Source: Dickeya aquatica
Lineage (GTDB): Bacteria > Pseudomonadota > Gammaproteobacteria > Enterobacterales > Enterobacteriaceae
DNA: 64,000 nt
NCBI RefSeq assembly: GCF_900095885.1
Contig: NZ_LT615367.1
Location: 3,968,001 to 4,032,000, forward strand
Direction of reading: 5' to 3'
How positions within the stretch are numbered: position 1 is the first letter of the stretch; each line of letters opens with the position of its first letter. Position numbers and translations under genes: made by a program. Below are positions 1 to 10,494 of the stretch, in pieces. The notes beneath the pieces were generated by a model. It was not told the origin of the DNA. It saw only the letters and a program-made list of their open reading frames with translations, and did not search any database.

Positions 1-398
1 CACTCACTGGCGCAAAACACCCCTTCCGGCACGGCTTTTGCGCATTGTTGCAGCGCGCGGCCCTCGTCTGTCAGCATAATGAATACCTGACGCTCGTCCT
101 GCATGCCGCGATGCCGGTTCAGCAACCCGGCACTTTGCAGGCGCTTTAGCAACGGCGTCAGCGTGGCGGAATCAAGGAATAAACGCTCGCCCAGTTCAGA
201 AACGGTTATCCCGTCACGCTCCCACAACACCAGCATCACCAGATACTGAGGATAGGTGAGATTGAGCTCACTCAGCAGGCGGCGATACAACTTGTTCATC
301 GCCAGGTTTGCCGAGTAGAGCGCAAAACAGAGCTGGCCGTCCAGCCGGAAGGCGTCATCACTCAGTGTGGGCATCGTTTGGGTGTCGTTGCTGTTCAT
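1..398 (-). CDS. ohrR: OhrR-type MarR-family organic peroxide sensor/repressor (3' end outside window)
   Basis: A MarR-family winged-helix repressor is read from an ATG at 398; about 132 residues are visible before the window edge, out of the roughly 145-150 usual for the family. The segment [16 protein letters not shown] near residues 23-38 matches the OhrR signature, with Cys24 at the position of the peroxide-sensing cysteine. A helix-turn-helix and wing follow ([20 protein letters not shown], then [10 protein letters not shown]). OhrR family members repress an organic hydroperoxide reductase (ohr) until the cysteine is oxidised; ohr is not visible and may lie beyond the left edge. An inverted repeat just upstream is a likely operator. 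Assignment to OhrR rather than another MarR protein rests on the LCFALY motif. Confidence 0.85.
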   Translation of the reverse strand, partial: MNSNDTQTMPTLSDDAFRLDGQLCFALYSANLAMNKLYRRLLSELNLTYPQYLVMLVLWERDGITVSELGERLFLDSATLTPLLKRLQSAGLLNRHRGMQDERQVFIMLTDEGRALQQCAKAVPEGVFCASE

Positions 399-406
399 GG
401 CGTTGA

Positions 407-445
407 ATCTACATCGCTCGAAATTAAATAGCAAGCGATTTAGAT
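407..445. promoter_or_regulatory. Inverted repeat, candidate OhrR operator
   Basis: Two 12-base arms, ATCTACATCGCT (407-418) and AGCGATTTAGAT (434-445), are inverted repeats matching at 11 of 12 positions, separated by an AT-rich 15-base spacer. The element ends 9-48 bases upstream of the ohrR start codon. MarR/OhrR repressors bind palindromes of this kind and commonly autoregulate, so this is a plausible operator by position and symmetry. It was not matched to an experimentally defined site. The rest of 399-774 shows no gene; it must also carry the promoter of the chemoreceptor that starts at 775. Confidence 0.45.
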
Positions 446-774
446 GAAAAACAGCCTCCCGCTGAAGACTGCTTTACTAAAACCTTGTTACCAATACGGT
501 TTTATCAACACACGGTAGCGACCAGCCTGCTCATTCGTTACGCAATCACCGCAATTCGCAAGCGTGATGGATTCTCATTTTAATCTACGTCAACAACCCT
601 TTGTCATAAAAGTATTAGGCTGGCGCGCAATCAGGGTACGTGACAATCTCTGGTGTCGCTTATATCTGATGTCACACACGCCAAGTAATGCCTTAGCAGT
701 CGTTTCTCCGGGCAGCCAGCCGGAAGACATCGTAGCGTCAGGCAGGGAAACCCGTTGTACCAAGGAGACAAGGG

Positions 775-2367
775 ATGTTAGCAAAAGTCAAAATCAGTCA
801 TGGTCTGTATGGCGTTATCGCCTTATTTGCGCTGTTGTTACTCACGGTATGTACATTCAGTCTGTACTCTTCCGTACAAAGTAATCAGTCCATCCGCAAA
901 GTCAGTGCCATTGAAGGCGAGCAACTGGTTCCGCTGTATGCCGCGTATGCCGAAATGCTCAATGCCCGGCTGGCGGGTATTAATGCAGCATTAGCCATTG
1001 AGGATAAAAAAGATAACGCCACCATCGAAGCGGCGCTCGGTCGCCTGAGTGGTTACATCAACTCGGCCAATGCCGCCATGACGGAACTGCGCGCTACCCC
1101 CGCGCTGAGCGCACAGGGCCGCACGCTGCGCAATGAAATCGACAATGATTTCAATGACTACATGAACAATGCTATCGCCCCGATGCTGACCACCCTGCGT
1201 GAGCGCAATGTTGATCGCTTCTACACTACGCTTGTGCCCTCCGCGCTGGAAAAAGGCGCGATGTTTCGCCAAAAGCTGAACCAATTCGTCACGCTGGCTC
1301 AGGACATCAGCCACGAAGAAACAGAGAATGCAGACCATTTCTACCAGCATACGCTGAAGGTTTTAACCGCCACGCTGGCGGCAGTGTTGCTCCTGAGTCT
1401 GTTTACGCTGAAATTTATCCGCACCGTAGTGCTACGCCCGGTAAAACAGGTCAGAACCTATTTCGGCATGATGGAAAAAGGCGTGCTGACACTGGATATT
1501 CCACCGCAGCACAATACGGAAATGGGGGGCTTGATGCACTCGTTGCAAGATATGCAGCAGGCGTTTCGCCACATCGTGCATAACGTCAGGGACTCCGCCA
1601 GCTCGGTTGCCACAGGCGCAGAACAAATCTCGGCCGCCAACCGCGATTTTGCCGCCCGCACCGAGGCACAGGCAGCCTCTGTAGAGCAAACGGCGGCCAG
1701 CATGGAGCAGATAACCTCATCGGTGCAGGAGAACACCGCCAATACCGGTAAAGCGATGGCACTGACCGACTCGGTTTCCACGCTGGCGCAGAAGAACGCC
1801 AGCAATTTCAGCCAGATGATCGATCGGATCCAGCATATTGCCGAGAGCTCCAACAAGATCAATGACATCATCAGCATTATGGATGGCATTGCCTTTCAGA
1901 CTAACATTCTGGCGCTGAATGCCGCCGTGGAAGCCGCCCGCGCCGGTGAAGCCGGTAAAGGCTTCGCGGTGGTGGCCGCTGAAGTGCGAAGCCTGGCGCA
2001 GCGCAGTGCCGGGTCAGCGCGTGAAATCAAAGCGTTAATCGAGAAAACCGCACAGGAAATTGCATTCGGGGAAAAAGTGGCCGCACTGTCCACGCAGGAT
2101 ATGACCCGTCTGGTCGAGGAGATTGCCCGGGTGCACGACTTTATGACCCATATCGCCATGGCCTCGGCAGAGCAGGTGAAAGGGATTGAACAGGTCAATA
2201 TTGCTATTGCTCAGCTGGAACAAGCTTCACAACAAAATGCGGCGCTGGTTGAAGAGTCAGCCTCTGCCAGTACGTCGCTGCACGAACAGGCCAAAAGCCT
2301 GGATGACACCATGATGTTCTTCCACCTGGAAGGCTCGCACGCGCTGGCCATCAGCGCACCACGCTAA
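775..2367 (+). CDS. Methyl-accepting chemotaxis protein (transmembrane)
   Basis: A 530-residue chemoreceptor. A membrane segment at about residues 11-31 is followed by a roughly 160-residue periplasmic helical ligand-binding region. A second membrane segment lies at about 195-214, then a HAMP linker and a long cytoplasmic coiled-coil signalling domain. The highly conserved hairpin tip starts near residue 369 ([20 protein letters not shown], then [15 protein letters not shown]), the CheA/CheW contact region. AAGGAG precedes the ATG at a good distance. The C-terminus (AISAPR) lacks the NWETF-type CheR/CheB tether of the major E. coli receptors, so adaptation probably depends on other receptors. 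Its ligand cannot be told from sequence. It stands alone with a hairpin directly after the stop. Confidence 0.93.
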   Translation: MLAKVKISHGLYGVIALFALLLLTVCTFSLYSSVQSNQSIRKVSAIEGEQLVPLYAAYAEMLNARLAGINAALAIEDKKDNATIEAALGRLSGYINSANAAMTELRATPALSAQGRTLRNEIDNDFNDYMNNAIAPMLTTLRERNVDRFYTTLVPSALEKGAMFRQKLNQFVTLAQDISHEETENADHFYQHTLKVLTATLAAVLLLSLFTLKFIRTVVLRPVKQVRTYFGMMEKGVLTLDIPPQHNTEMGGLMHSLQDMQQAFRHIVHNVRDSASSVATGAEQISAANRDFAARTEAQAASVEQTAASMEQITSSVQENTANTGKAMALTDSVSTLAQKNASNFSQMIDRIQHIAESSNKINDIISIMDGIAFQTNILALNAAVEAARAGEAGKGFAVVAAEVRSLAQRSAGSAREIKALIEKTAQEIAFGEKVAALSTQDMTRLVEEIARVHDFMTHIAMASAEQVKGIEQVNIAIAQLEQASQQNAALVEESASASTSLHEQAKSLDDTMMFFHLEGSHALAISAPR

Positions 2368-2374
2368 AAAATAT

Positions 2375-2398
2375 GAGGGCAACGCGTCTGTTGCCCTC
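2375..2398 (+). terminator. Hairpin after chemoreceptor gene
   Basis: Perfect 9-bp stem GAGGGCAAC / GTTGCCCTC with a 6-base loop, 8 bases after the chemoreceptor stop codon. The T-tract is weak (TTGTCG), so termination is likely but not certain. Confidence 0.6.
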
Positions 2399-2400
2399 TT

Positions 2401-2437
2401 GTCGCGCTTTAGCCTGCATCTGGCAGGCTAAAGCGAC
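2401..2437. terminator. Second strong hairpin between convergent genes
   Basis: A long stem pairs GCTTTAGCCTGC with GCAGGCTAAAGC and continues into GTCGC/GCGAC with a 2-base bulge. It lies between the plus-strand chemoreceptor and the 3' end of the minus-strand TolC-family gene, so it could end both transcripts. Neither side has a clear T-tract. Confidence 0.45.
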
Positions 2438-2457
2438 AATATTTCCGCGACCGGCTC

Positions 2458-3966
2458 TCAGAACGACTGTAACGCGCTGATTTTTCCCTGCTGCCACTGG
2501 GCCTCAGACTGGCGTAATGCCCGGCTGAGATCGGCAAGACGGGTAGACGGCAGCGTTTTTGGCAGCAAATCCAGCCCGACGGTCGAGAGGATTTGACCAT
2601 AGGTATTACGCAGTTCCGCATACGCCAGATCCTGACGCAAATTCGCATTCAGCGCGTTCAGTTCGCCTTGAATCAGTTGCAGTTCACCAATGCTGTTGGC
2701 TTTGTAACGGTTTCTCAGCTGTTCGGCTATCTGGCCGTCAAGGTCGCGCAATTCCGCGCTGGTTTTATACTGCCGTACCGCTTCATTGAAATTGGCCCGG
2801 GCAATATATAGCTGCGCCATAATCGCGAGCGACATCGCCTGACGCTGCACCTCAGAAATTCGCTCACCGGCCTGCGCCGCCTGATAGGCCGCGGGCCCGG
2901 AGATCAGGTTAAACAGGTTCCAGGTCACTTTGACCCCGACATCCGCCCAGCTCTGGTTGACCATAAAAGAGTTACTGTCGTAGTGCCCTCCGGCGCTCAC
3001 CTCCAGCCCCGGCAACATACGCAATAGGGTTTTACGGGTTTCGGCGGCGTGAATACGTACCTGATACTCTTGCTCGCGAAGCTCAGGGCGGCTCAGTAAC
3101 GCCACCTGCTCCAGCGTGTTGACATCCACATTCAGCGCAGGCACCGCCATGTCGTGGCTGTCTGGCAAGGCCAGCGTATAAGGGGTATCGAGCGGCAGGT
3201 TCATCAGCGTCGCCAGTTCGGTTTTTGCCAGCGACAAGGCACGGCGCTGCTCTTCCAACTGGCGCACCGCTTCGATCAACGCACGGCGATACGTCAGCGC
3301 CTCAACCGGGTCGCCAACTTGCTGAGCGCTCATGTGCTCACTGGCTTCACGCGCCTGGTTCACTCGCGCAATCAGGCTGTCGATACGCCCCAGCAGACGT
3401 TCGGCGGCAACGGCTCGCCAATACGCCGAGCGCACATCCTGAAGAATGGTGTGCACCACTTTGCGTTTGCGCTCATCAGCAATCCAGCGCTGGTCGGCCT
3501 TTTGCTTCGCCCCAACGTAGCTGACGCCAAAATCCAGTACGTTCCAGACCATCGTCAAATCGGCCACATCCCGGTTTCTGTCCAGCGAGGTCGAGGGTTC
3601 GAGGGATTGCTGACCGCTGGAGACACTGCGGCTGCTCGAAGCACTGGTATTGCTGCGCCCGACATACCCGGCCGACATCGCCACCTGCGGCAACATATCA
3701 TAGCGGGCCAGTTCCAGTTGCTGCTGCGACAACGCCTGCTCCATCACTTTGAGCCGCGCTTCCAGATTATATTTCAGCGCCCGGGCCATCGCGTCATACA
3801 GCGTGATCGGTGCCGTCACCGGCTCCTGCTGGCTGAACATGGCGACCTTATCCTGCGCGATGTGCTGCTCGCGCTGCGCTTTTGATAGCGGCTGACTGGT
3901 AACGGCACAGCCGGTCATGGCCATTACCATCACGCTAAGGCTAAAAAACTTCCGACAGTTTGACAC
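2458..3966 (-). CDS. TolC-family outer-membrane channel, predicted lipoprotein
   Basis: A 502-residue outer-membrane efflux protein of the TolC/OprM type. It starts at GTG 3966, with AGGAG 7 bases upstream. The N-terminus has a hydrophobic stretch ending in MTGC, a lipobox-like site with Cys20 as the predicted lipidated residue, which suits the OprM-like lipoprotein branch more than TolC itself. Two long alpha-helical hairpin repeats with Ala/Gln/Leu/Arg-rich coiled-coil sequence follow, for example LRPxL-like ELREQEYQVRIHAAETRK near the middle and LAYAELRNTYGQILSTVGLD near the end. It is the last gene of the giant-protein cluster, 81 bases after the restored 3' end of the giant gene, and is the obvious outer-membrane exit duct for that system. 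Confidence 0.88.
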   Translation of the reverse strand: MSNCRKFFSLSVMVMAMTGCAVTSQPLSKAQREQHIAQDKVAMFSQQEPVTAPITLYDAMARALKYNLEARLKVMEQALSQQQLELARYDMLPQVAMSAGYVGRSNTSASSSRSVSSGQQSLEPSTSLDRNRDVADLTMVWNVLDFGVSYVGAKQKADQRWIADERKRKVVHTILQDVRSAYWRAVAAERLLGRIDSLIARVNQAREASEHMSAQQVGDPVEALTYRRALIEAVRQLEEQRRALSLAKTELATLMNLPLDTPYTLALPDSHDMAVPALNVDVNTLEQVALLSRPELREQEYQVRIHAAETRKTLLRMLPGLEVSAGGHYDSNSFMVNQSWADVGVKVTWNLFNLISGPAAYQAAQAGERISEVQRQAMSLAIMAQLYIARANFNEAVRQYKTSAELRDLDGQIAEQLRNRYKANSIGELQLIQGELNALNANLRQDLAYAELRNTYGQILSTVGLDLLPKTLPSTRLADLSRALRQSEAQWQQGKISALQSF

Positions 3967-4047
3967 GATCCCACTCCTGTTCCTGAGCTGACTGTTATTG
4001 TTTTTCTACGTTGTTATTGGTTTTTCTCAATTGCCTTACCCTTGTTG

Positions 4048-7000
4048 CTAAGAAGCCTCGCCGTGATGTGATTCAGCCGCTCCCATGTCCTGCAACGCCT
4101 GTTCTATCAGCGACAAACGCTGCCACTCCTGCACGCCAATCTGCTGTAACTGTACATCCAGCCCCGGTGAGAACTGCGCGCCAGCCGATTCGGTTAGCAC
4201 GTCAGCACGCATGGCGAGTGGCGTGTGAGTTACAGTGGTGGTGATATCGCGCCAGCTACTGCCGGAGAACACCACCATCGGTGACAGGGAAGGTAAATGA
4301 ATACCGGAGAACAAACCGGCCAGCGACGAACTGCCGCCCAATGCCCCCCGGTGTTAAAGCTCGGAAATGATCCCAGCGAGCTATCAAACAGACTCGCCCC
4401 ACCGCTGCCCGCTACCTGGGCGAATGCGCCTGCCAGCTGACTGACAACCGCATTTTCCGGCGGCAAGGTGCGCTGGGTTGACTGGAAAATCGCTGACGTT
4501 ACCGTGGCGCTGGCGCTCTCAACCCGGCCTTCTAACGCGCCCAGAGAGGATGGGGTCAACAATGATCCTAACGTCACCGGCGCGGCGTTCCCGACAGACA
4601 CAACCGAAGGTAATGATGGCGCTGACAGGCTGGTTGTACCGGTATTTAGGCGGGATGGTGTGTCATTACTATCCTGAATAAGCTGGGTGATATTCGGTGC
4701 CATCAAAGGCGCACTGCTCACCGCCAGCGCAAAGGTGGTGCTCACCGAGGCGTTGCTGCTATCGGTTGCCGTCACCCGAATACTCAGGTTGCCGACATCG
4801 CTGCTGCCCGGCGTGCCGGAGAAGGTGCGTGTGGCCGGGTTGAAACTGAGCCAGCCCGGCAGCGCCGAGCCGTCTACCCGCGTGGCGCTTAAGGTCAGCA
4901 CATCGCCGCTGTCGGCGTCGGTAAATGTGTTGGCCGGCACGGTAAAGCTGAATGCGCCGTTTTGCGCCACCGACTGCGCCGCCAGCGTGCCGTTCACTAC
5001 CGGTGCGTCATTGACGTTGCTCACCGCCAGCGCAAAGGTGGTGCTTACCGACGCGTTGCTGCCATCGGTTGCTGTCACCCGAAGGCTCAGGTTGCCCACA
5101 TCGCTGCTGCCCGGCGTGCCGGAGAAGGTGCGTGTGGCCGGGTTGAAACTGAGCCAGCCCGGCAGCGCCGAGCCGTCTGCCTGCGTAGCGCTTAAGGTCA
5201 GCACATCGCCGCTGTCGGCATCGGTGAAGGTGTTGGCCGGCACGGTAAAGCTGAATGCGCCGTTTTGCGCCACCGACTGCGCCGCCAGCGTGCCGCTCAC
5301 GACCGGTGCGTCATTGGCGTTGCTCACCGCCAGCGCAAAGGTGGTGCTCACCGAGGCGTTGCTGCCATCGGTTGCTGTCACCCGAAGGCTCAGGTTGCCG
5401 ACATCATTGCTGCCCGGCGTGCCGGAGAAGGTACGCGTGGCCGGGTTGAAACTGAGCCAGCCCGGCAGCGCCGAGCCGTCTGCACGCGTAGCGCTTAAGG
5501 TCAGCACATCGCCGCTGTCGGCGTCGGTGAAAGTGCTGGCCGGCACGGTAAAGCTGAATGCGCCGTTTTGCGCCACTGCCTGCGCCGCCAGCGTGCCGCT
5601 CACCACCGGTGCGTCATTGACGTTGCTCACCGCCAGCGCAAAGGTGGTGCTCACCGACGCGTTACTGCCATCGGTCGCCGTCACCCGAATACTCAGGGTG
5701 CCCACATCATTGCTGCCCGGCGTGCCGGAGAAGGTACGCGTGGCCGGGTTGAAACTGAGCCAGCCCGGCAGCGCCGAGCCGTCTGCCTGCGTGGCGCTTA
5801 AGGTCAGCACATCGCCGCTGTCGGCGTCGGTAAAGGTGTTGGCCGGCACGGTAAAGCTGAATGCGCCGTTTTGCGCCACCGACTGATCGGCAACAGGCGT
5901 GGACAGCACCGGCTGCTGGTTGCTGTTATTGACCGCAAGGCCGAAGGTGGTGCTCACCGACGCGTTGCTGCTATCGATCGCCGTCACCCGAAGGCTCAGG
6001 GTGCCCACATCGCTGCTGCCCGGCGTGCCGGAGAAGGTGCGTGTGGCCGGGTTGAAACTGAGCCAGCCCGGCAGCGCCGAGCCGTCTGCCTGCGTGGCGC
6101 TTAAAGTTAGCACATCGCCGCTGTCTACGTCAGTAAAAGTACCGCCGGGCACGGTAAAGCTGAACAGCATGTCTTTGGTCGCACTTTGCCCGCTGACCGT
6201 GCTGCCAAGCGTTGGCACGTCATTCACGCCAGTGACTACCAGCGATGCCAGGGCGCTGTTAGCGGAAAACGCACTGCCGCCGCCAGATGTCGAGGTATCC
6301 GCCAGACCTTTGCTGGCCCCTGTCGTTGCTGTGCCGCTGGTCTGATCCCACGCCCGGAAGCCCAGAGTTGCCGTTTCGCCATTGTCACTGTCTGGCACAT
6401 AACGAAGCTGGGCCGTCTGGCCAAGCAACAGCGCCGAGGAGCCGGAAACCGTACCGATGTTGAACCAGAGGGCTCCGCCATCGGTAGAGTATTGCCAGCC
6501 GCCACGGCCTGTTGCCGAGGTAATGGCAATGCCGCTGGCAGCCGCGCTGTCTGCATCGCTATAACCGGCATTGCTGAGTAATGACGACACCAGAGCGGCG
6601 GATGATGTCACGTCTTCACTGGTCGGCGTCAATGTGACAGTCGCACCGCTCGATAACGCTGGGGCGTCATTAACGGCTGTGACGTTGAGCGTCATGGTGC
6701 CGGTGTCGGTGGATGACACCGTGCCATCGCTGACTTTCCAGCTAAAGCTTGCATAGCTTGTGCCATTGGCATTGGCCGCCGGGAGGAAGGTTAATTTACC
6801 GACATCGGCAGCGCTGACGACCGAGCCATTGCTGATAAGGGTATCGCCCCCGCCGCGCACGCCATTACTGTCGTTATCAATAAACAGCTCACCGGCGGTC
6901 GGCGCGGTGACAATGGTGATGGATTGCAACGTATCGGCACTATCGACATCACTGAAACCAAAATCCGAGGCGCTGAAACTCTGAGGGGTGTCCTCGTTGA

Positions 7001-10000
7001 GGGTTTTACTCACGGTGGTATTGCTGATAGTCGGTATATTGTTAACGGCATTGACGTTGAGCGTCATGGTGCCGGTGTCAGTGGATAACACCGTGCCATC
7101 GCTGACTTTCCAGCTAAAGCTTGCATAGCTTGTGCCATTGGCATTGGCCGCCGGGAGGAAGGTTAATTTACCGATATCGGCGGCGCTGACGACCGAGCCA
7201 TTGCTGATAAGGGTATCGCCCACGCCGCGCACGCCATTACTGTCGTTATCAATAAACAGCTCACCGGCGGTCGGCGCGGTGACGATGGTCACGGATTGCA
7301 GCGTGTCGCCGCTATCCACATCGCTGAAACCGAAATCCGGGGCGCTAAAGGTCTGGGCACTGTCCTCATTGAAGGTTTTGCTGACCGACATATTGCTGAT
7401 GGTCGGTGTGTCGTTAACCGGCGTAATACTCACTACCGCCTGACTGGAGCCACTGCTGTTGAGTGCGCCATCATTGAACACCCAGTTAAGTGTCACGCTG
7501 GCTGGCGGATTGTCAGAACTGTTGGCATAGCTCAGTGATTGCAGTACCGCATTCACTATCGCCGAGGTGGCGTTACCATTGAAGGTCAGCACCAGTGTAC
7601 CGCTGGAGTTGGTGGTGACGTTACCGACCGCCGTTCCGTTGTAGGTAAAGCTTTGCCCCGCAGTCAGCGCCCCCAACAGCCCGCTATTGCCGAAGCTATC
7701 CTGGCTGTTCGCCCCGCCATTACGCGCCAGAGTGAGCGATGCGCCGTTATAGTTGCCCTGTCCGCTGTTAAGCGCGTCGAGCTCGGTATCAGCGACGGTG
7801 ACGTTGTTATCTATCACCACCGCGCTGCCGTTTTCGGTATAGGTTGCGCCACCGTTGAGGTTACTAAAGACAGGGGCCGAATTGGACGATGTGGTGACAT
7901 CGACCTTGGTGGCGCTGAGTATCTGGTTGTTGGCGCTGTCTTTTGCCACCATGTACACATCGTAGCTACTTGCGCCATTCAATCCCGTGACACTGAGGGT
8001 CGTGGTATAGGGTGCACCGCTGACGACCTGGCTGCCAGAACCGATTGCCGTCGCCCCTGAGGCGTTCTGCCCGGCGATAATCTGGCTCACGCTGGGTGCT
8101 GAGGCACCGTCAGCGACAATCACATAATAAATCGTTCCCGCCTCATCCAGACTGGCAGAAAGGTCAAAACCGCTCCCACTGATATTGCTGGCCGCAGGCG
8201 CAACGTCAAATGTCGGCCTGACATCATCACTGACCGTCACTGAAAAGACTTTTTGATAGGTGTCAGTACCATCGCTCACCTGTACCCGCACCGAGTAGGC
8301 ACCGGGCGTCATGGTCGCGGCATTATTCACCTTCAGCGTGTTGCCGGTGATAGTAAACAGGCTGTTGTCTGTGCTGCCGGTGCCTGACACCAACGTATAC
8401 GTGAAGGAGCCGGAGTCAACGTCCGTCGCACTGAGCGTGCCCACCGTGCCATTACTGCCCAGCGACTGGCCAATGCTGCCTGAGGTGAGCGAGATATCCG
8501 TCGGCGCATCATTGACGGCATGCACCGTCACCTGACTACTGAGGCTGGGGGAAACCGTATTATTGGTGCTACCGTTATCGGTGAGCTGGCTTAACGTCAC
8601 CGTGCGTGCGGTAACAGACGGATTTTCACTGCTGTTGCGGTAGGTCATCCCCGACAATAACGTGCTCATATTGGCATCCGAGAGGGATGCGCCGGCCAGT
8701 GTCACCGTTGCCGTGCTGCCACTCTTGCTGACGCTGGCCGTACCGTAACCACCGCCCAGAGAAAGGTTATTACCATTGGTGAGCGCTACATCCACGCCGT
8801 GAATGGTCAGGTATTCCGTGCTGTCGGCGACATTGCTGATAGTAAACACCGCTCCGCTAAACGTCTGCCCGCTGTCATTCGTGGCAGCAGTGACGCCTGA
8901 AAACAGGCTCACGCCAGCGCCATTCTCGGTATAGGTGGGGTTGGTTGCGCTCCCGGTCATACTCGGTGCGTTATCAGAGGCCGTCACAGCAGGTGCGGTA
9001 ATAATATTGTCCCACACCACCAGACCGTTCCCGGTAATCGAGTTCGTTACGCGAACCTCATCAATATTCTGAAAGTCGGGAGAGAGCGTGAGGGTATTAA
9101 ACGTGGTTGTCAGCGTCACAGAATAGGTTGCGCCAGCAACCGCAACGCCGTCTTTATAACCAGTAAGCGTAAAGGCGTTATTGGGGAAATAGACGCCGGT
9201 GACTTTAAGGTCAAGGTTCGACAATTTGAATTCACTGCCATCGGTCGATTTCATCCCAACATAATTCAAATTCCCACCCGAGGTAACTGTGGTATTGAGC
9301 ACCTGATTGCCACTCAGGGAAACCGACTGAATTGTTACGTTCGACGTACTGTACGCAAAATAGGTAAAACCGTTGGTCGAGTCATCGTAAGACTGGATAC
9401 CCGGCTGAGTGTTAATGAAGGTATTGGTGCCAGAAAATTGCGAAAAACTGTTCGTCCCTAACGTCGGTGATACCAATAAATTCGTATATTCCCGCTCGAT
9501 ACCGCCCAATACCGCATCATTTGTCTCAATACTGCCAACCGTTGTCTCCAGTTGCCAGTTTCCCCCTTTGGATGCGGCACCGGTCAAGTCAGTCGAGGCG
9601 GCAACATCCGCCTGCGTGAGCTGTGAGAGTAATGAGACAAAATTAGTGCCACTGCCTTTGGCGACATCACAACCATAGAGTAGGACATCGCCATCGGCGG
9701 TGAGCGCCGCACCGAGTTTCGCCAGATCGGCGGATCGCGCCTGTGCCGTGGTACTGTCTAACGTCAGTGAGCCCAGGCGAACCTGCCCCTCATTCCCATG
9801 GCTTAATATATGGATAGCGTCATATCCGGTGTGCGTCTCAGCCCATACAGCCAGTTGGCTCAAACCATCTTTACTGCTATCCAATAGCAAGACATCCGTC
9901 CCTGCGGGCACGTTATTGACCAGCGTTTGGTAATTAATAACCGATGTATCAATCACCACCAGTTCTTTACGCGGGCTCGCCTCTGCCACCGACGCGACTG

Positions 10001-10283
10001 CCGCATCCGTCGCGGTCTTGCTGTCATGGCTGGCGCTATCACTTTGGTGGGATGAGCCAGAGTGAGCTGAAGTGCTCTCAGTAACTGCTTCGCCAGCGTG
10101 TGCCGCCGAAGACGGTGTTTGCGCGTCAATCGGATGACTGGTATCAGCCTGGTTCATGGTCGTGGCTATCGCACCGTCAAACAAGACCCGCGCTTCCAGC
10201 ATATACCCTAAAGGAGCGGGTGCCGGGTCAATTACGTTCTTCGGGCGAGACAGCTTTTTACTGAATAATTGACGCAACAACAT
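4048..10283 (-). CDS. Giant DUF4347/Ig-like repeat protein, frameshifted near its 3' end
   Basis: A very large, probably secreted or surface protein. The open frame runs 2017 residues from ATG 10283 (GGAG 8 bases upstream) to 4230. One extra G in the six-G run at 4344-4349 would restore a 2078-residue product ending at 4048, because the next frame continues as LGGSSSLAGLFSG with sensible protein sequence. Layout: LEARVLFDGA motif at residues 29-38; a Ser/His-rich linker; DUF4347 at about 106-262 with ILSHG (His162) and LYGCDVA (Cys205), resembling a caspase/CHAT-type dyad; a beta-rich region at 270-460; cadherin-like repeats; two nearly identical 124-residue repeats; and five 101-residue Ig-like (He_PIG-type) repeats. 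No RTX nonapeptides are present. Neighbours suggest export by the adjoining adaptor/TolC proteins. Adhesin function is inferred. Confidence 0.8.
4719..6233 (-). repeat. Five tandem 303-bp repeats inside the giant gene
   Basis: Units begin near 4719, 5022, 5325, 5628 and 5931 and encode 101-residue Ig-like modules with cores such as AFSFTVPANTFTDADSGDVL and LPGWLSFNPATRTFSGTPGS. The first four units are almost identical at DNA level; the fifth is more diverged at its 3'-most part. The period is exactly in frame, so unit gain or loss by recombination would keep the reading frame. Confidence 0.92.
6681..7424 (-). repeat. Two tandem 372-bp repeats inside the giant gene
   Basis: Two copies, beginning at 6681 and 7053, encode a 124-residue module with NEDxxQxFSAxDFGFSDVDS and TLISNGSVVSAAD(I/V)GKL. 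They are nearly identical over long stretches at DNA level, again in frame. Confidence 0.88.
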
Positions 10284-10453
10284 AAATATTACTCCAGAGT
10301 GATAGGGTACGAATGCCTGAACATCAATACTCAGAAGTCATCATGAATAAATCGCGCATATCCCTATAGCTGTAATAAAACCAGGCCAAACATCTTTTAT
10401 TTGATAATAACTAAATTGAAGATCAATCCTTCATTTTCAATCTGATTGATATA

Positions 10454-10481
10454 GCGCTTCCCTGATAATTCAGGAAAGCGC
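10454..10481 (-). terminator. Hairpin between collar-protein gene and giant gene
   Basis: The 12-base arms GCGCTTCCCTGA and TCAGGAAAGCGC pair at 11 of 12 positions around a TAAT loop, 13 bases past the collar-gene stop. No strong T-run follows on the minus strand, so it may attenuate rather than fully separate the two genes. The remaining 10284-10453 is AT-rich and probably holds a promoter for the giant gene. Confidence 0.45.
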
Positions 10482-10494
10482 ATTGATTATTTAT

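Noticed and set aside
564..884. A 106-residue open frame upstream of and overlapping the chemoreceptor
   Set aside because: It overlaps the start of a convincing gene in another frame and has no family resemblance or ribosome site.
4687..5886. A 399-residue open frame on the plus strand across the tandem repeats
   Set aside because: It is antisense to the giant gene and itself repeats every 101 residues only because the repeated DNA has biased GC-rich codons. It has no ribosome site or recognisable domain.
4719..6233. Tandem repeats considered as a CRISPR-like array
   Set aside because: Units are 303 bp, contiguous and coding, without the short-repeat/unique-spacer pattern or cas genes.
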